Source of the DNA: Sarcocystis neurona
Taxonomy: Eukaryota; Apicomplexa; Conoidasida; Eucoccidiorida; Sarcocystidae
Length of the DNA: 64,000 nucleotides
Direction of reading: 5' to 3'
Assembly (NCBI GenBank): GCA_000727475.1
Contig: KL647308.1
Location: 310,001 to 374,000 of the forward strand
The first letter of the stretch is position 1. Every line of letters begins with the position of its first letter. Below the pieces are notes generated by a model. That model was given only the letters and a program-made list of their open reading frames with translations. It was not told where the DNA came from and did no database searches. Positions 21,801 through 35,021 of this stretch are shown one piece after another. The translations under genes were made by a program, and so were the position numbers.

Positions 21801-24499
21801 GTCGTTCAGACGAAATTCTTCCTGTTTAGTCCTACATTGATAAAGAGCGCCTTTCTCATCATTACAAGCACCCCTACAAGGTCAGCACGTCCCTTTCTCG
21901 CGTGTTTACGAGGAAACGGGTGCTGATGAAGAAAGAAGCTGTCCAGCTGTAGCACGTGTCTCCTCAGGTCCGGCGATACAACATGCGGGTTTACGATGTC
22001 GCGTCGAAACCGCTTGCAGTTGTGACTTGTCTTCCACCGCAGCTCGCTTCGCCCAGAGCTGCGAGGCTGGTCAAGTTTGTTGTGCACCCCTGTGCAGGTA
22101 AAGCACGGCAGTGTTTTTCGGTGTGTAGTTGAACGCACTGACGCTGAAGAAACTCCCTGCACGCTCGGAAATCAAGATCAGTCTTCTGTGTACTGTTCCT
22201 CTTCGGTCACCACGGCTACCGATTTCATTCGGGACCAACGTTCTGAATATTTGTAGCTGCCTCTCCGCTGCAATATTCACTAGTCAGCCCTACTGCTGCT
22301 ACTTCACTGACCGACCCTACACGTCGGCATGGGTGGGGGATTCAGTGATTTTGTTTTCTAGCGGTCCTTTCGTGTGCGGCAGTGTACCATGCAAAAAGGG
22401 CCGGGCAGACAGCGTCCGTAATTGACTGTCTTGTGCCGACTGCAAAATAGGAGAGTTCAGTAGTCCTCCGTTACTGCACCTCCGCCGTAGCCGGTGAGTT
22501 CGGTACAAATAGCAGGCTTTTCAGGTGCAGCGCAAAGAAGCAGTTCTTTGTCGCGCGACACGCGACCACTGCCTGTGCCGTTGCCCCTGTCTCTATTAAA
22601 AGTGTCACACGTAAGTAACGAAGAGAACACCTTTCCTTCTCATTTCCTTGGTGCAGGAACCAGAGACGCCGCTAGCAGCCTGATCTCCCGTCTCCGGAGG
22701 TCCGGGAGAACGAAATACTCGATCGGATACCGCCTTCTGCTTACAACTTCTCCGAGGGAATGTGGAGCAGCAAAACTGCACCCGCTGCCCCGTATCGTCA
22801 CCGGTGCCTGCCGGCTTTCTAAAAATACGCACAACGCAGGTCTTGGAATTCCAAGTTATCACTCCGGAAGAAGATGGCAGCGCCACCAAAGAAGTCTTGC
22901 TAAATCTCTCTAGGTATGGAGCCGCATAAAATAGGCTGTAGAAGGCGCGAACAAAATCCGAATACTTGTCGGGAGGAAACAAAGAGAGCTTGCTGCGAAA
23001 ACGAAAACAGACAGGAACCGTATGAGTGTGACGGGAACACCACCATGTGTAGCGATGCAGCGAGTAGAGGATACGCGCGCTCAAAGCTCTGCTTAAAGCG
23101 AAGATTTCGTCGTACAAAGTGTTACGTAAGGATGCAAATAGCATATGACGATATTTTGCGGTATGACCCAATGACCAGATATGTGGTTCAAGCAGAGAAG
23201 TTTACGGGAAAGTGAAGCTAAAGAAAAGAACCAACTGCTTTCGCATGCCCGGCTTGTCAAGAAATACCCTCTGCACGCAGCATGTGATCAGCTAGCTCGC
23301 TTTTGGATGCCTCACGGCGTAGTGGTCCCTTCGAAGAGAGCCCCTCTGATACGTTTTAACTGTATGGCGCTTTTCTCTCCTTTTCTTCGTCCTGTGTTTC
23401 GCTTGCAAGGCAAACGGTAACCGTTGCCTTACCCAAGAATGGGCTTCTCTTCCTCGAAAGGAATCCAAATTCCACCGGAAACCTACACACCTCCGTTTTC
23501 CTTCAGCAGGCAACTGCACAAGCACCGCGCCCGCGGCAGGTACTGAAGAAGAGCGCTTCAACAAGCAGCACTAATTCGCTTCCGCGTGTTTGCGGCGGCC
23601 TTACTAGTGGGGGTGAAAGCATCGTGACGATGCACGGGCGCGTCTCCACCGCGCGCCGCTTCTACAGCAGGACGAGCCCGCAGTAGCGCCTGCTAACAGA
23701 GATCCTCCAACTTCCGCGCAGCAGTGGTCACTACTGCTTGCACAGTGAGAAGCTGGCAGTTTGTCCTCTCGCCACCCGTTGCGCTGCGAGAAGGGAACGC
23801 CACAGTTCCTTCGTTCCGCTTCGCATAAGTGCATGCATGTAGACGCACAGACAGCTCCCGTACGCTTCCATGAACACGGACACATACATAAAGAACAGTT
23901 TCCCCAGCTCTCTGTTTTGTTCGTGAATACACGCCGACCATTCCAAACAGTGAACCACCAGCGCATGCACGGCCTCGTAGCTTCATTTTCGTTGCGCCTA
24001 CCTGCAGGTGAGCTGGTCGTAGAGGTGTTTTCGCTGTAAATAAATATTTGCAAATATATTGTAAGCTGGATATACACATACACGTTTGCTTATATGCAAC
24101 GACACAATACCGCACGTCTTTGCCTGATGCAGCAAATCTTCGAGCAACTACCTGCTTCTTGAGCAGTTGAGAATGCAGACGCAGTAGCCGAGTTTCGCCA
24201 TGTGACAGGAGTATTGCCTTCCTTGATGTCCGCTTCTTGCTTCCTCCGTTCTCTGCTGGAGTGACTCCTGCACCACATAGTGTATTAGCCGTTCCACCTA
24301 CACCCTCCAACACACTCAGCTTGCCCTTCGGAGAAAAGTGTGATATTCGGCCAGGAATGGTCCCCTTGCTTGGAACCCTTTCTTTTCCCTGTATCCTCAT
24401 CAGAACAGTACGCACGCTTCTGCTCTGGTAAACAGCAGACAATCATTTGTCTGCTGGTGCCCCTCTCGGAGCCCCCTACCCACAACAGTAACAGGCATC

Positions 24500-25080
24500 T
24501 CCGTTTGCTGCTTTTCCTTGTGCTTCCTTTTTGATCAGAGCTGCAGGTGGCCGCGGGCTCTCGCTACACTTCTCTCCTCTTCCGTCTTCCTCAAGAGAAA
24601 CGCGAAGACGTACGCCTGGAATGAGGTTTCCTGTTGTTCTTTTTCCTGCCTTCCTCTTCTCACACGCATATCAAAAACCGCACGCGTTACCTCTTCCTCT
24701 GCAGTTCTCTCCGAGTTGCTCGACCATCCCTGCCTCTTAAACTTCCCCGCTCTCCCCCCTGTCTCGTTTCTTCGTCCCTTTCCATCCAATTTATCTACCG
24801 TTCCACTTCCCTTCTTCTTCCTCTCCTCACCTCCGTTTACTATATCCAGTGCCCTTCTGCGCACCTCTTGCACTGCCGTTCAGCGTCGTCGCCCCCTTTC
24901 TTGTAATTCTCTTCTTTGTACACCCGCATTTTTACGCACACGCATTGAATTCGCCTTTTTCTCCTGCAGTTCTTTCCGTGTTCTTTAAGACCTGCGCAAT
25001 TCTCGACTCTTTTGGCACTGGGTTCCACTTCTGTCCTCTTTCTTTCAATTCTTCCGTTTCCGTTTCGAGTCATGCTCATT
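24500..25080 (+). other. Pyrimidine-rich block on the plus strand
   Basis: About 580 bp is dominated by CTTCC/TCTC tracts on the plus strand, in contrast to the purine-rich plus strand from about 25260 to 28100. In the introns of the genes in this window the transcribed sense strand is pyrimidine-rich, so this may be an untranslated exon or intron of an unrecognised plus-strand transcript. No protein domain is visible. Confidence 0.35.
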
Positions 25081-26880
25081 TATTCTTCCCTGTTCTGGCT
25101 GCTGCGCGCTTCTTTACCCAGCGGTTGCTGTTTGGGTTGCCGGGTCCCAGCCCCACCACAACATGCGGCGCCTGAAATCCAGTAGCAGGTCGCCCCGTCC
25201 GCGTGCGTGTGCGTGAGTACCACGAAGCTGGATCCATCGCAGGGTCCTGCCGAGACACGTAGTCGAAAAGACGTCAGACAGAAAACTGCACAGTCGAGAA
25301 ACTCTAAGATGAAGAAGACAAAAAGACGAAAGGCGGAAGCGAGGAATCTGTAGCGAATGGGGCATGAAACAATACACGGACGGAGCAAAAATATGAACGA
25401 AACAGATAGAGGAAATTCTGCCAGTCCAGAACCCGCGATAACAAACATAACAAGAAGCCGCTACCTCAATCTTGGCAGACGAGGAAGAAGCGAAATAAGC
25501 AACAGAACAGAATATTATCGAAGCAGCGCGACCCGCAGAACCCCGTCTGTAAGGAAAAAATGATATCGACACTACTTTCGTGTTACAGACCCATATGGAA
25601 ACACGCTGGACCGGAAAATGCAGTTGAAGGGGACGCAAGTGACACACTAGAGAAAGACAATTAGGAAAGAGACGAGAGGAATACGAAGAGAAAGCAGCGA
25701 ACGGTTGACGCCACCAGAGAGAGATACTTGGAGGGAACCGACGACCATCACAGAAAACAAATGACAACGGGCATACAGAAGAAAAATGGGAGACATAGAT
25801 CCGTGAACAATTTGAGCTAACAGGATGTGACACGCGGCAGGAGGAAACTGCCCACGCAGAAAAAGACAGGAGAAGCACATGCCGGTGAACAACATGGAAG
25901 ACGGGAGGGAACGTAGGATAGGCAAGGGAGGCGGCATCAACCGCAGTGCAAACAAAACAACCTCGCACGTGGAAACAAGCGTGAACGAGTCGACGCAGCA
26001 GAGCAGAGAAACACACGAAAAGGCGAGAATTCAAAGCGACGACGTCAAGAAGCACCGCAGCCAGGGAATCGCTTATTCAAAAGATTTCCCGAAATAAACG
26101 CGGGGTGAAATGTGCAGCTGCGTATCCATGTCTTGCAAGTTCTGCGTTCACCCCTACTAATGGCTGTACGCATACGTGGACACACATGCACAACGCTACG
26201 CATACCTCCACATATATAAGCACAGATATTCTACAACATTCAACGACACGCAGGACGGCGCACACGCGCGGACACACGTCAATACGCAGAAACGTCGTCT
26301 GCGACCACGTCAGCATACGCGAAAACGCTGATTCCGTCAAAGCACATAAACAAGCAGTGAAGAAACGGGGCGGCAAAACATTCAACAGGCGCGAACGCGA
26401 CTTAGGGGTGACGACAAAAACATATGGCAACACCGTGCTCAGGAGCACGTACTCTATACGAGTGTAGGTAAAATTCCTGTTGGGCATTCATGCATGGGCT
26501 TCTATTGTCTATACGGAAGTGTACACATGCGAGTGTTTGGTGGTAATACCTAATTTGCATACGCCTACGCGTGTGTGTTATATATGCTACGGCTTCTGCG
26601 CACGCGTGTACAGTTCAGAGCAACAACCTATTCTTCGCAAGACAGACCGCCACTGGGACGCACATGATATCGGAGACGGGACCGCCCACAAGCGGCAGCG
26701 TTGGAATTCACCAGAGACTGTACCAAGAAAAATGGAGTGGACACACGCGAATAAAATGTGTCTGCACCCGACAGTGCCTCAGCGCGGTCGATGCAGCTGA
26801 GAAAAATTCCTCCTCCTGCAACACAGAAGACGGTTCACGGCACTCGAACTGACCAACAAACAAATCCCAATACCAAATAC

Positions 26881-29800
26881 TTATCCGGTGTATCTCGGAT
26901 ACACTCGACGATACCAACACTGCATTTCCACGAAAAAGAGAAAATGAAAACTGACCGATCCGAAGAAGTTGTGTTCCGCATTTTCACTTTCCCAGACCCG
27001 CTGCTGGTGGCGCAGGAGGCGGTCCCGCCCTCCCATCAGCAAGTGGTCTTCCGCTAGTATCAACTGCTTCTAAGCACCAGCCACAGCAGGCAACACCAGC
27101 AAGACAACATTGCGCAGCAGCCACACCCATTCGCGTAGCAGCGTGAGCATTAAGAAATCGGAATAGCTGCAAGAACCACACCCGTGGCACAGCGCCACTA
27201 AGTGAATGCAGCAGCATCGGCAAGAGAATGCAACAGCACTAGCAGGAGTAGCAGCAAAAGAAGATAGCGACGGCACAGCAAGAGGATGCGGCAGCCGCAG
27301 AAGACCGCTGTCGCAACCGAAAGAAGGTGAACGAGGCAGGAACACCCGGTGGAGCGCAGGAGTACGAATACAGAATACATTGAAGCAGCAGCGATGGGAA
27401 ACGAGGGCGGCACCGGGGAACAGGTAAAGGTCGAGAGTGGTCGCCGAAACCTTCCGCATACAGACGGGCGGCGGCACAACAAGCTGCAACAGATGAACGC
27501 AGCAGCAACAGGTATGCCGCACGTAGGACGCCCCAGCAGAAGTACTACAGCAACGCGGTCATCTGCTACAGGCACGTGTCTCTGAAATGCAGCCTGAACA
27601 GCAAGTGCAGCACAAGCAGCTACACCAGCAGCTACATCAGCACGAGGACGGGAGGAAGTGAGTCACGAGAGAAGCGGCAGCAGCGGAAAAGGAATAGCGA
27701 CTGGGAGGCGCCAGCAGCAGGTGTGACAGCAGCAGAGGGTTGGGGCCGCACGAAGGGAAAGGACGACACTGAGAATATGAAAAAAGAGACTCCATGCGCA
27801 GCATAGGAGAAAAACGGTCAGCGGGAGACGCGCACAACGGGAAAGTCAATGAGGGGCACGACTTGCGGCTAATGTTGGAACTCATTAGCCGCAATCGAGG
27901 AGACAGCAGCAGGTAACTCGGCAGCAGCAGATCTATAACAGAAACAACGGCAGCAGCCTGCTCGGATTTAAGGATGGCGAAAGGGCAGGCGCACAAACGC
28001 GGGACTCACGACATACAAAAATTCATCTCCCGCATAGATGCAGAGTGTCAACGAGCCATCAGAAGCAAGAACGCGAGAGAAAGTCCGCCGAAAACAGGGG
28101 GAAGAGACGACAATAGACGATGTGGGTTTCAAAAGAGAAAAAGCAAGAAATCAGCATACGCTCATGTAAACACGTTACCGCGGAAAGAATAAAGCAATAA
28201 ATACAGATACACATACGCCAGTAAGCCCGTAGATACACACATACTTATGTATCTATATACATATATATAAACACATAAAAATGTATGCGTACGTTCACAC
28301 GCTTGTATGCATGCATACGCAGCAGCGGTGACGGCAGAGACGACGGACGGACACACACGTACGTGGGCGTACGAACTCTGACAAAAGACTCGCCGCAACT
28401 CGCATGCACGTTTTCTCCCTCTCAAAAAGCTTGGACACAAAGCATTTACATTATATATATATATGCCGGTACGCGTGTGAAGCACGTGTTGTGGAAGCGA
28501 GGTAAACGATATCCACATACACGCCAGCAAAAGAAATTACCTCGTGTCTGCCTCCCTTGGGCTTCGGAAGCGAATGCACCAGCCCACGCGTGCACTTTTT
28601 CTTTCTATTATCGAATACCACGTACGCCTTCCCGTCGAACGAAACAGGCACCCGGTCCACCGCGTGCTGCCCGCATTTGGGGCAGAACAAGTGGGACACA
28701 TCCCGCGTGACGTGCTGACACGCTCTGCATCAAGCCAGCATCAGGTGACGCAGCCAACGCAGCAGCCACAAAGCAGATGTATACAGCATTAGGGTGTTAG
28801 CAACGCTGGCGTACGCATCAGCAGCAGAAGCTACGGAGCTATATGCCGCACCAGCCGCAGCAAAGCAGACGCGTGCAGCAGCATCAAACAAGTGCGCGAC
28901 AGTCGGAGAACAGACACCTCTCACTATCGCGCCAGCAGGAACGGCGCTCGCAATAGCAGCGCCATTGACGGCGGCAGCACACGGATTCATCAAAACCGAT
29001 GCAGCAGCCGCGAAGCAGATGGAGAGTACAGCGGCACGAGCAGGACAGGCGCTTTTACGCAGTAGCAGCGATGCCAACAAGTCCACGTCAGCCCCAAAGC
29101 GGCATTTCCACAGCCCCAACAAAACTGCGGCAGCACCAAAAGCAACATCAGCAGCACGTGCGCCGCAGCCGGAGTAGCAGTCACGGACGCGGTGAAATGT
29201 TTAAAAAACACAGAGCCAGAGTGATACATATTCATTCTAAGACGAGCACCAACGTAGGTTGTAACAGCTCCCCTCCCGCAGATACGGTCGGTCGGGAGGC
29301 CTTACAGACAGGACAAGCGGTGACAGGCACTGCAGCACTCCACTGACTCTGAGGCGTGCACGAGCGACGTCGACTCTAGTCCTCTCTTCCGCTGTTGCTG
29401 CTGTGCTGCTGCTGCTAATCTTTGTCTCTCTCGCTGCTGTTGCTGCGCCTGTTCTCCTGTTTCTGGTTATCTGTTTCTTCACGTGCCGACACTCTTCTCT
29501 TTCTGCTGCTGCTGCTCCCCTCCCTTCCTCCTCCTGCCGCAGCTGCTCTTCTGTTCCTGCTGTCCCGGCTCTTTCGTCTCTCCTTCTGCTGCTGCTCTTC
29601 CGACTGCGCTGCCGGTGTCCCTTCACCTGCACAGCAGCGCCCACGTTTTAAGCGAGCGGATGGCGTAGCCGTCAATCGCAAGAACATTGAGCCCCATGTG
29701 CAACAAGACATTTTGGACAGAGTAGTCGGTAGTTTTGCATGCCACCAGGAAGTCTGCTTCTCCACGTTCTTCCTCTTTCTTGGCGTTGTGCTCCACTTGG

Positions 29801-32358
29801 CTGCATGGCGCCCCAGCGACTGCATCTTCAGACGCGGCTGCTGTTGTTGAAGAAGCCTCCTCAACTCCCTCCCCTCCTGACGCTGCAGGGTCTGCCTCTC
29901 TCTTCGCGGTGTTCTTGCTCTTGCTGGAAACAATACTTGAGGCAGCGCCATGCTGTGGCTGAGCAGAAGGGAAGCCAGTTTCTTCGAAGACGCATGCTGT
30001 CGCGTTTCGCTTCAGCTGCTCGATGTTATCCAGCGAGATCCACTCTCCTTCCCCGTCGTCCTCTTCGTCGCTGTTGAGCTCTACCAGGTCCCACGTCTCC
30101 GTCACGCCTCCTCCACACATTCCTCTTGCTGTCTCTCCTCGCGTTCTTTCCATCGCTCCGTACGATGCTGCCTCCGGCTCGACGTCTGGATCTGCGTCCG
30201 CCGCTGCGTCTCTCTGTGCTTCTGCCGCTTCTGTTGCCTCTTCGTCTCGTTCTTTCGACCCCCTTTCGTCGTCCCTCTCTGGGATTCCCTCCCCTCTTCC
30301 GCCTACACGTTTTTTCCCTTCTTGACTCTCTGCCTCTGCAACGTCCCTCTCCTCAACGGTGGATGTCTCCTCTGATGCTCCTGCCTTCTCTGCTCCTGCT
30401 GCTCCTGCTGCTTTCCTTCCCGTGGAAGCGATGGACTCTCCTGCTGGTGTTCCCTCTCCTCCACCAGCGATTCCGGCTCTCCCTCGTGTTGCTATCGATC
30501 CCACTGCTGCTGTTCTGTCTGCTGCCGCACTTTCGCTGCTTCCTGTTGGTGTGCTGTGCACCGGCACTCGCGATTCTGCTGCTGCGGCGGCAACGCTGCT
30601 GCCGGAGCCGCGTGGCCGAACACACATCACTTCGACAGGTCGGTCTCGCAGATGCTGTACCTGCCCCGTCTGCCGCTGCAGCATATATGTAAGGGCAATA
30701 ACATCAAGGTCTGTACTGCTGAGGGCAGGCAAGTCCCCTGTTTTGGCAGCAAAGGTCCTTGCCCAGCGCCTGTCTGCTTCCGTTGGTGCCATCACCAGTG
30801 GCAAATTGCTGTCGGCTGCCGCTGCTGCCCACTGTTGCTGCTGCAGCGCACGCGTGCGGCTGCGTGCGTCGCGAATCTCCATCAACACACTCGCTGGAGC
30901 TACGAACCGAATACGCCGTGATGGGTCGCTCACGACATCCCCGTGCTGCTGCTGCCGCCGCCTGAACAACAGCCGCTTCTCCGCCTGCAGCAAGGCGCTG
31001 CTGCCTCCGAGCTGCTGCAGGCGCAGAAAGGCTCCCGTGTCCAGCACCACCGTTGCTGCTCTCTCTTCTGAAGGCGTCGCGGCAGCACCAGCACGCTCAG
31101 GCGCTGCTACAGCAGCAGCGAGGATTGCTGTGTGACCAGCCCCTGCGGGAAAGGCGGCAGCAGCAGCAGGCGCCGCGAGGACTCCGGCCTCCGCAGCAGC
31201 ACGCAAATCCACTGCAGTGGGAGCAGTGTGAGATCCTCCAGCACCGGCATGGCACGGCATTGCACCAAGGGGAGCGGCTGCAGGAATTGACAGCTGTGCG
31301 TGCGAATACAGGCGCGCAGCAGGAGCACGTGACGCGAGAGCAGCAGCCGTCGCTGCAGCAGAAGACGCGGGAGGGAATGCAGCACAAGCTGTGGGGTACT
31401 GATCCCCTGCTTCGCGCAAGGCAGGAGTAACAGGCGGTGTCGCAGTGCAGATAAGAGGTTCTGCAGCAGGGACTTCAGATGCTGCAGAAACAGCAGGCAT
31501 CGCCGGGAGAGCCGGAGCCGCAGCCGCGGCAGCAGCAGCACAAGGAGGAGAACCGGCGGTTGCGTGCACGCGAAGAGAACATGCAGCGGAAGGTGCGCTG
31601 CGAGTGGCAGGAGGAGCGCTAGCACCGGAGATCGAAGCAACTGCTTTAAGCTGCTCTCTTTGTAGAGAGGCGGGTGAGGCACCTGCTTCTACAGAGGTGG
31701 GAGAGAGACCCGCAAATGGAGACGAAACGTTGGAAGCCATCTCCCTGGGAGACGGCACGCTGGACGACGAAGAAGAAGGACGCCTATTGTGAGAAGAACA
31801 CGTCGAGACCGACGAAGACGACGATCCCGTGTGCGCACCCGCAAACACCACCGTGGAAGGAGCAGCAGAACTGTTCCTGGAGGCCAGGGCCGCGGCTGCT
31901 GCTGCTGCAGCACTCTGCAGCGCTAAAGTCGTTGGTAGACTTTTCACGCGCGCAGGCAGCACCAGCAGCGACTCCGGAGAAGAAGGAGGAGCAGGTGGAA
32001 CCACAACCCCACACGGCGACAGAAGTCTTCCTGTTGCCGTGTGCTCCTCTGTAGCGCTGCCTGTGCGACTTTCACTCTCTCCCCCCGAGCTCAGGCTACC
32101 CACAAGTGCAACGTTTGTCTCCGCAGCACTGCCGCTTACGCCGCTGGGGTCGCTGCTGACGCTGCTGTTGACGTTGCTGTAGCCGTTGTTGCCGTTGAAC
32201 TCACTAACGCACTCACCCGTGTGTACTGCACCGGCTCCAGGCAGAGGATCGCTGCTGTCCTGGTGCAGCGACGAAGGCTGTTGGTGCTGCGGCTGCTCGT
32301 CGACGAAAGGCAAACTTGAAGACGTCGGAGAAGATGATGATGAGAAAAAGGTCTCCAT
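26881..32358 (-). CDS. NOB1: NOB1: PIN-domain endonuclease for 18S rRNA 3'-end maturation
   Basis: NOB1 cuts 20S pre-rRNA at site D on the pre-40S particle. Exon 1 is 32358-29627 (910 codons plus 2 nt), exon 2 is 28724-28541 and exon 3 begins at 27063. The PIN domain starts at VVLDTGAFLRL with catalytic D440; it continues with EIRDARSRTR, then KTGDLPALSSTDLDVIALTY with D550 and D552. Then come an acidic linker, GEWISLDNIEQLKR (W773) and TTDYSVQNVLLHMGLNVLAIDG. The zinc ribbon uses C910, C913, C925 and C928, followed by RGLVHSLPKPKGGRHE. Exon 3 gives LILAEDHLLMGGRDRLLRHQ, a conserved tail of the family. Odd feature: about 430 residues of Ser/Ala-rich low complexity precede the PIN domain, which is N-terminal in yeast and human. 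ATG 32358 is the first Met after an in-frame stop. The 3' end is unresolved: the exon 3 frame closes at 26881, but a further splice is possible. Confidence 0.94.
27863..27894. other. Perfect 12-bp stem-loop in NOB1 intron 2
   Basis: TTGCGGCTAATG (27863-27874) and CATTAGCCGCAA (27883-27894) are exact reverse complements around an 8-nt loop. The arms are complex sequence, not microsatellite. Confidence 0.9.
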
Positions 32359-35021
32359 CTGGAACGAGCTCGCGTCGTTACTCACGGGTTCACTAACCGC
32401 TGCAGTAGCTGTGTCAGGCGGTCAACCACCCGCAATACTCCCGTCGATGTCGCCGCCCGGCTCCTGCAACTGCTGCTGACGCTGCTGCTCCCAAGCTGAA
32501 AAAGCACTCCAAACGGAATTTTCGCCGGGAATCTGCCGCTGCTCCCGGAGCTGCTGCTGCTGTTGTTGGAGCTGCTACCAAAGTTGATGTCGCTGCTGCA
32601 ATGGCGTCTCCCGCCGTTGTCTGAGGCGAAGACTGTCCCCTCAACCGCCTGTGGCAGTGCTTGCTGTTTTCTCCTTTGCGGTGCTGTCCCAGTGCGTCTG
32701 GAGAAGAACCGTCCTTCACACTAATGTGACAGTCTACACAGGTAGACTCGGACGCAGTTGTACTCACACCGCCGCCTTACACACCCGTAGATGCTGCAAA
32801 TGCACACAGTCCGTCCAACTTTACAGCAGATACCACTACGGGTACACACCCGAGAAATATTCACATACACAGACCTGTGTGGATGTGGCCTATTTACGGG
32901 AATCGGTACCAACGGCAGCAACAAAGACGTAGACGGTCAATTATTCACAGACAACGACATATATCTGGACACGTAGGGACGTACACAAGGCAACGCGCCC
33001 CCAAAGCGCCCAGTGCGGCTGTGTATGAAGACGATCCACTAACATAGGGTCTCCACAGATTCTACATACACACATGCAGAGGTGCTGGTGACACGTGCTA
33101 CCCCCGCGTGTAACACTGAAGCGTGTCAAACGCCAGGGTGCATACTTGCGTTAACACGTACATACACACATAGATACAAATGCTCGGAAATACACACCAC
33201 AAACCGTCTTGAGAAGAGCAGAAGGTGGGAGGACTATTCGGGTGCGTTAAATTCTACTGCTGTTGATTCGCAGGACCAGGCAGGCGGTTCCTGATGAGCG
33301 GTCAAAAAAAGAGCACATCAAGCGGCCACGCATATGAGGATGACATTCTTCTGTGTAACACAGCAGTACGGTCTACAACGTGAGCTACTGAAGTGAAGAG
33401 TTTGCCAGAAGAAGCAGTTCTGCAGCTTCCACGAATCAAATTGTACCAAGACGTTATCGGCAACAAGAAACGCCTCGGAGGAGGCGACGCAAGCATTACC
33501 AAGCCACTAGGGTTGCAAAAACGCTTACTTTCGAGTGATGCATGGCACTCAGAGTTGCGCGATATTGCTGTGAAAGTCTGGAACCCGCGTAGGCCAGAGA
33601 CGCATCTCCCCGCTCTTCCCCTTCAATTCTATTTCCTCTGTTATTGTTCGAAACCACTTCCTCAGCCGTTGTGTCTCCCATTCACCACGAAGTGCTTCCA
33701 CTGATACATCCGAGGCATCCTGCTTAGGTCCCTCCTGCCGTGGCTGACTTCAAAAGACGTTCTTTACTGTTAAAGCGACGCATCATTTCCTTACGAAGAT
33801 TTCATCTGCAAAGCAACTTGATCATTTCCCCCCGACGATCCTTCTAGCGGGTGAAAAGGTTCTCCGCATTTCTCTTCTAGTGGCTCCCTGCGATACCGCC
33901 TCGCTCCACGGCTGAACGAACTTCTCCGTGCGTATGGACGTGTCCGTCAACGAACTGCTCCGCGACCTTGGGCGTGACCGTCACTGTGGGAGGGAGAAAA
34001 TCGCGAAAATGTGTCTCCGCAGAGAGACACGGAGGCTTTTCTGTACCAAAAAGACGGCCAGAACACTAACGGGGTGTCTCAGTGTACTTGGTAGGTCGTC
34101 ATAGGAAGGTGGTGTGCCTCGAAACGCTCAAACTACGTACGAGGAAAAACACCCAGAGACTACGAGGCATGCAGCCCAACGAAACAGAACAAGTCGGCAC
34201 TTGAAGCTCCACAAAAGCACTGAGCCTAAAAGCCTTCTCAGGCTTATAAGAAGAAGGAAATTTGGAAAACCGTAATGCAGACGTAGAAACCATGCGAGGC
34301 ACAGCCCCCCCACAATGATCATAGAGGACGAGCAAACAAAGGAATGCATGCCAAGAAATAGCGCATGCAACCGCAGCGAAGATGATAATCTTCGGTGTAG
34401 CCCCTTTTGAAGGACACAAGTATATGGGCGTGAGGTGTATGTACATTAATATGTGTATTCGTGCCTAGAACTAATTCCTCCGCGTAAACATCAATGCATA
34501 CATCCTCCAGGCTTCGTGTACATACCGGAGGAGGTATGGTGCGACCCTCAGTTTTTTGTGCGTTTATAATGATGCCAAAGGCGCAGACGAGAAGGTGGCT
34601 GACCGTCCTGTATGGTCTAAATGTACACTATACGATAGATGTATAGACACGTAAATAGGTAGCGAAATATTCTGTGCGTGCGCCGTGCGTATAGGGCTTA
34701 TCCCCACTCACATCTACACAGGAAGGGAAGCCGAGGTATACGCATATCCTTGTGCGCCTGTGGCTGTTGGACGCTAACTGTAAACAGGAGACACTTCGAC
34801 TAGCAAGAAACACAAGCGCGAACCTCCGTGCTGGTGTACGCGTGGTTCGCATTAGTCGAGGCGCTCAAAGTGAGTGTGCGTGCCCCACTGCAGATGGTTT
34901 GTAGCGGTATTGTGACTGGTGATGATGTTGGTGCCGCGCCTTTGGGTAAGGCTCTTTTTGCCACTGCGCCTCAGTGTTGCTGTACTCTACTGTAGTTGTG
35001 GCTACTCTTTGCCGGCGTTCA

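Larger units (their letters stand above)
16777..26880. other. 10.1-kb region between SRS and NOB1 without a supportable gene
   Basis: No frame shows a recognisable domain. It contains a CA microsatellite and a 44-bp tandem repeat, and from 24500 onward a change of strand composition (listed separately). Further 3' exons or the 3' UTR of NOB1 may lie in its right part on the minus strand. The long minus-strand open frame 25114-26055 lacks stops because the strand is pyrimidine-rich. Confidence 0.65.

Noticed and set aside
22605..23171. 188-codon minus-strand open frame considered as a transposon remnant
   Set aside because: No reverse transcriptase, integrase or transposase motif is visible and no terminal repeats were found.
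25114..26055. 313-codon open frame on the minus strand
   Set aside because: The strand is pyrimidine-rich, which depletes the purine-containing stop codons; the translation is Ser/Cys/Phe/Leu-rich without any domain. It is better read as transcribed noncoding sequence left of NOB1 on its sense strand.
29339..29640. CTG-rich open frames on the plus strand opposite NOB1 intron 1 and exon 1
   Set aside because: They are antisense shadows of CAG/CTG-rich DNA; the NOB1 domains fix the coding strand as minus.
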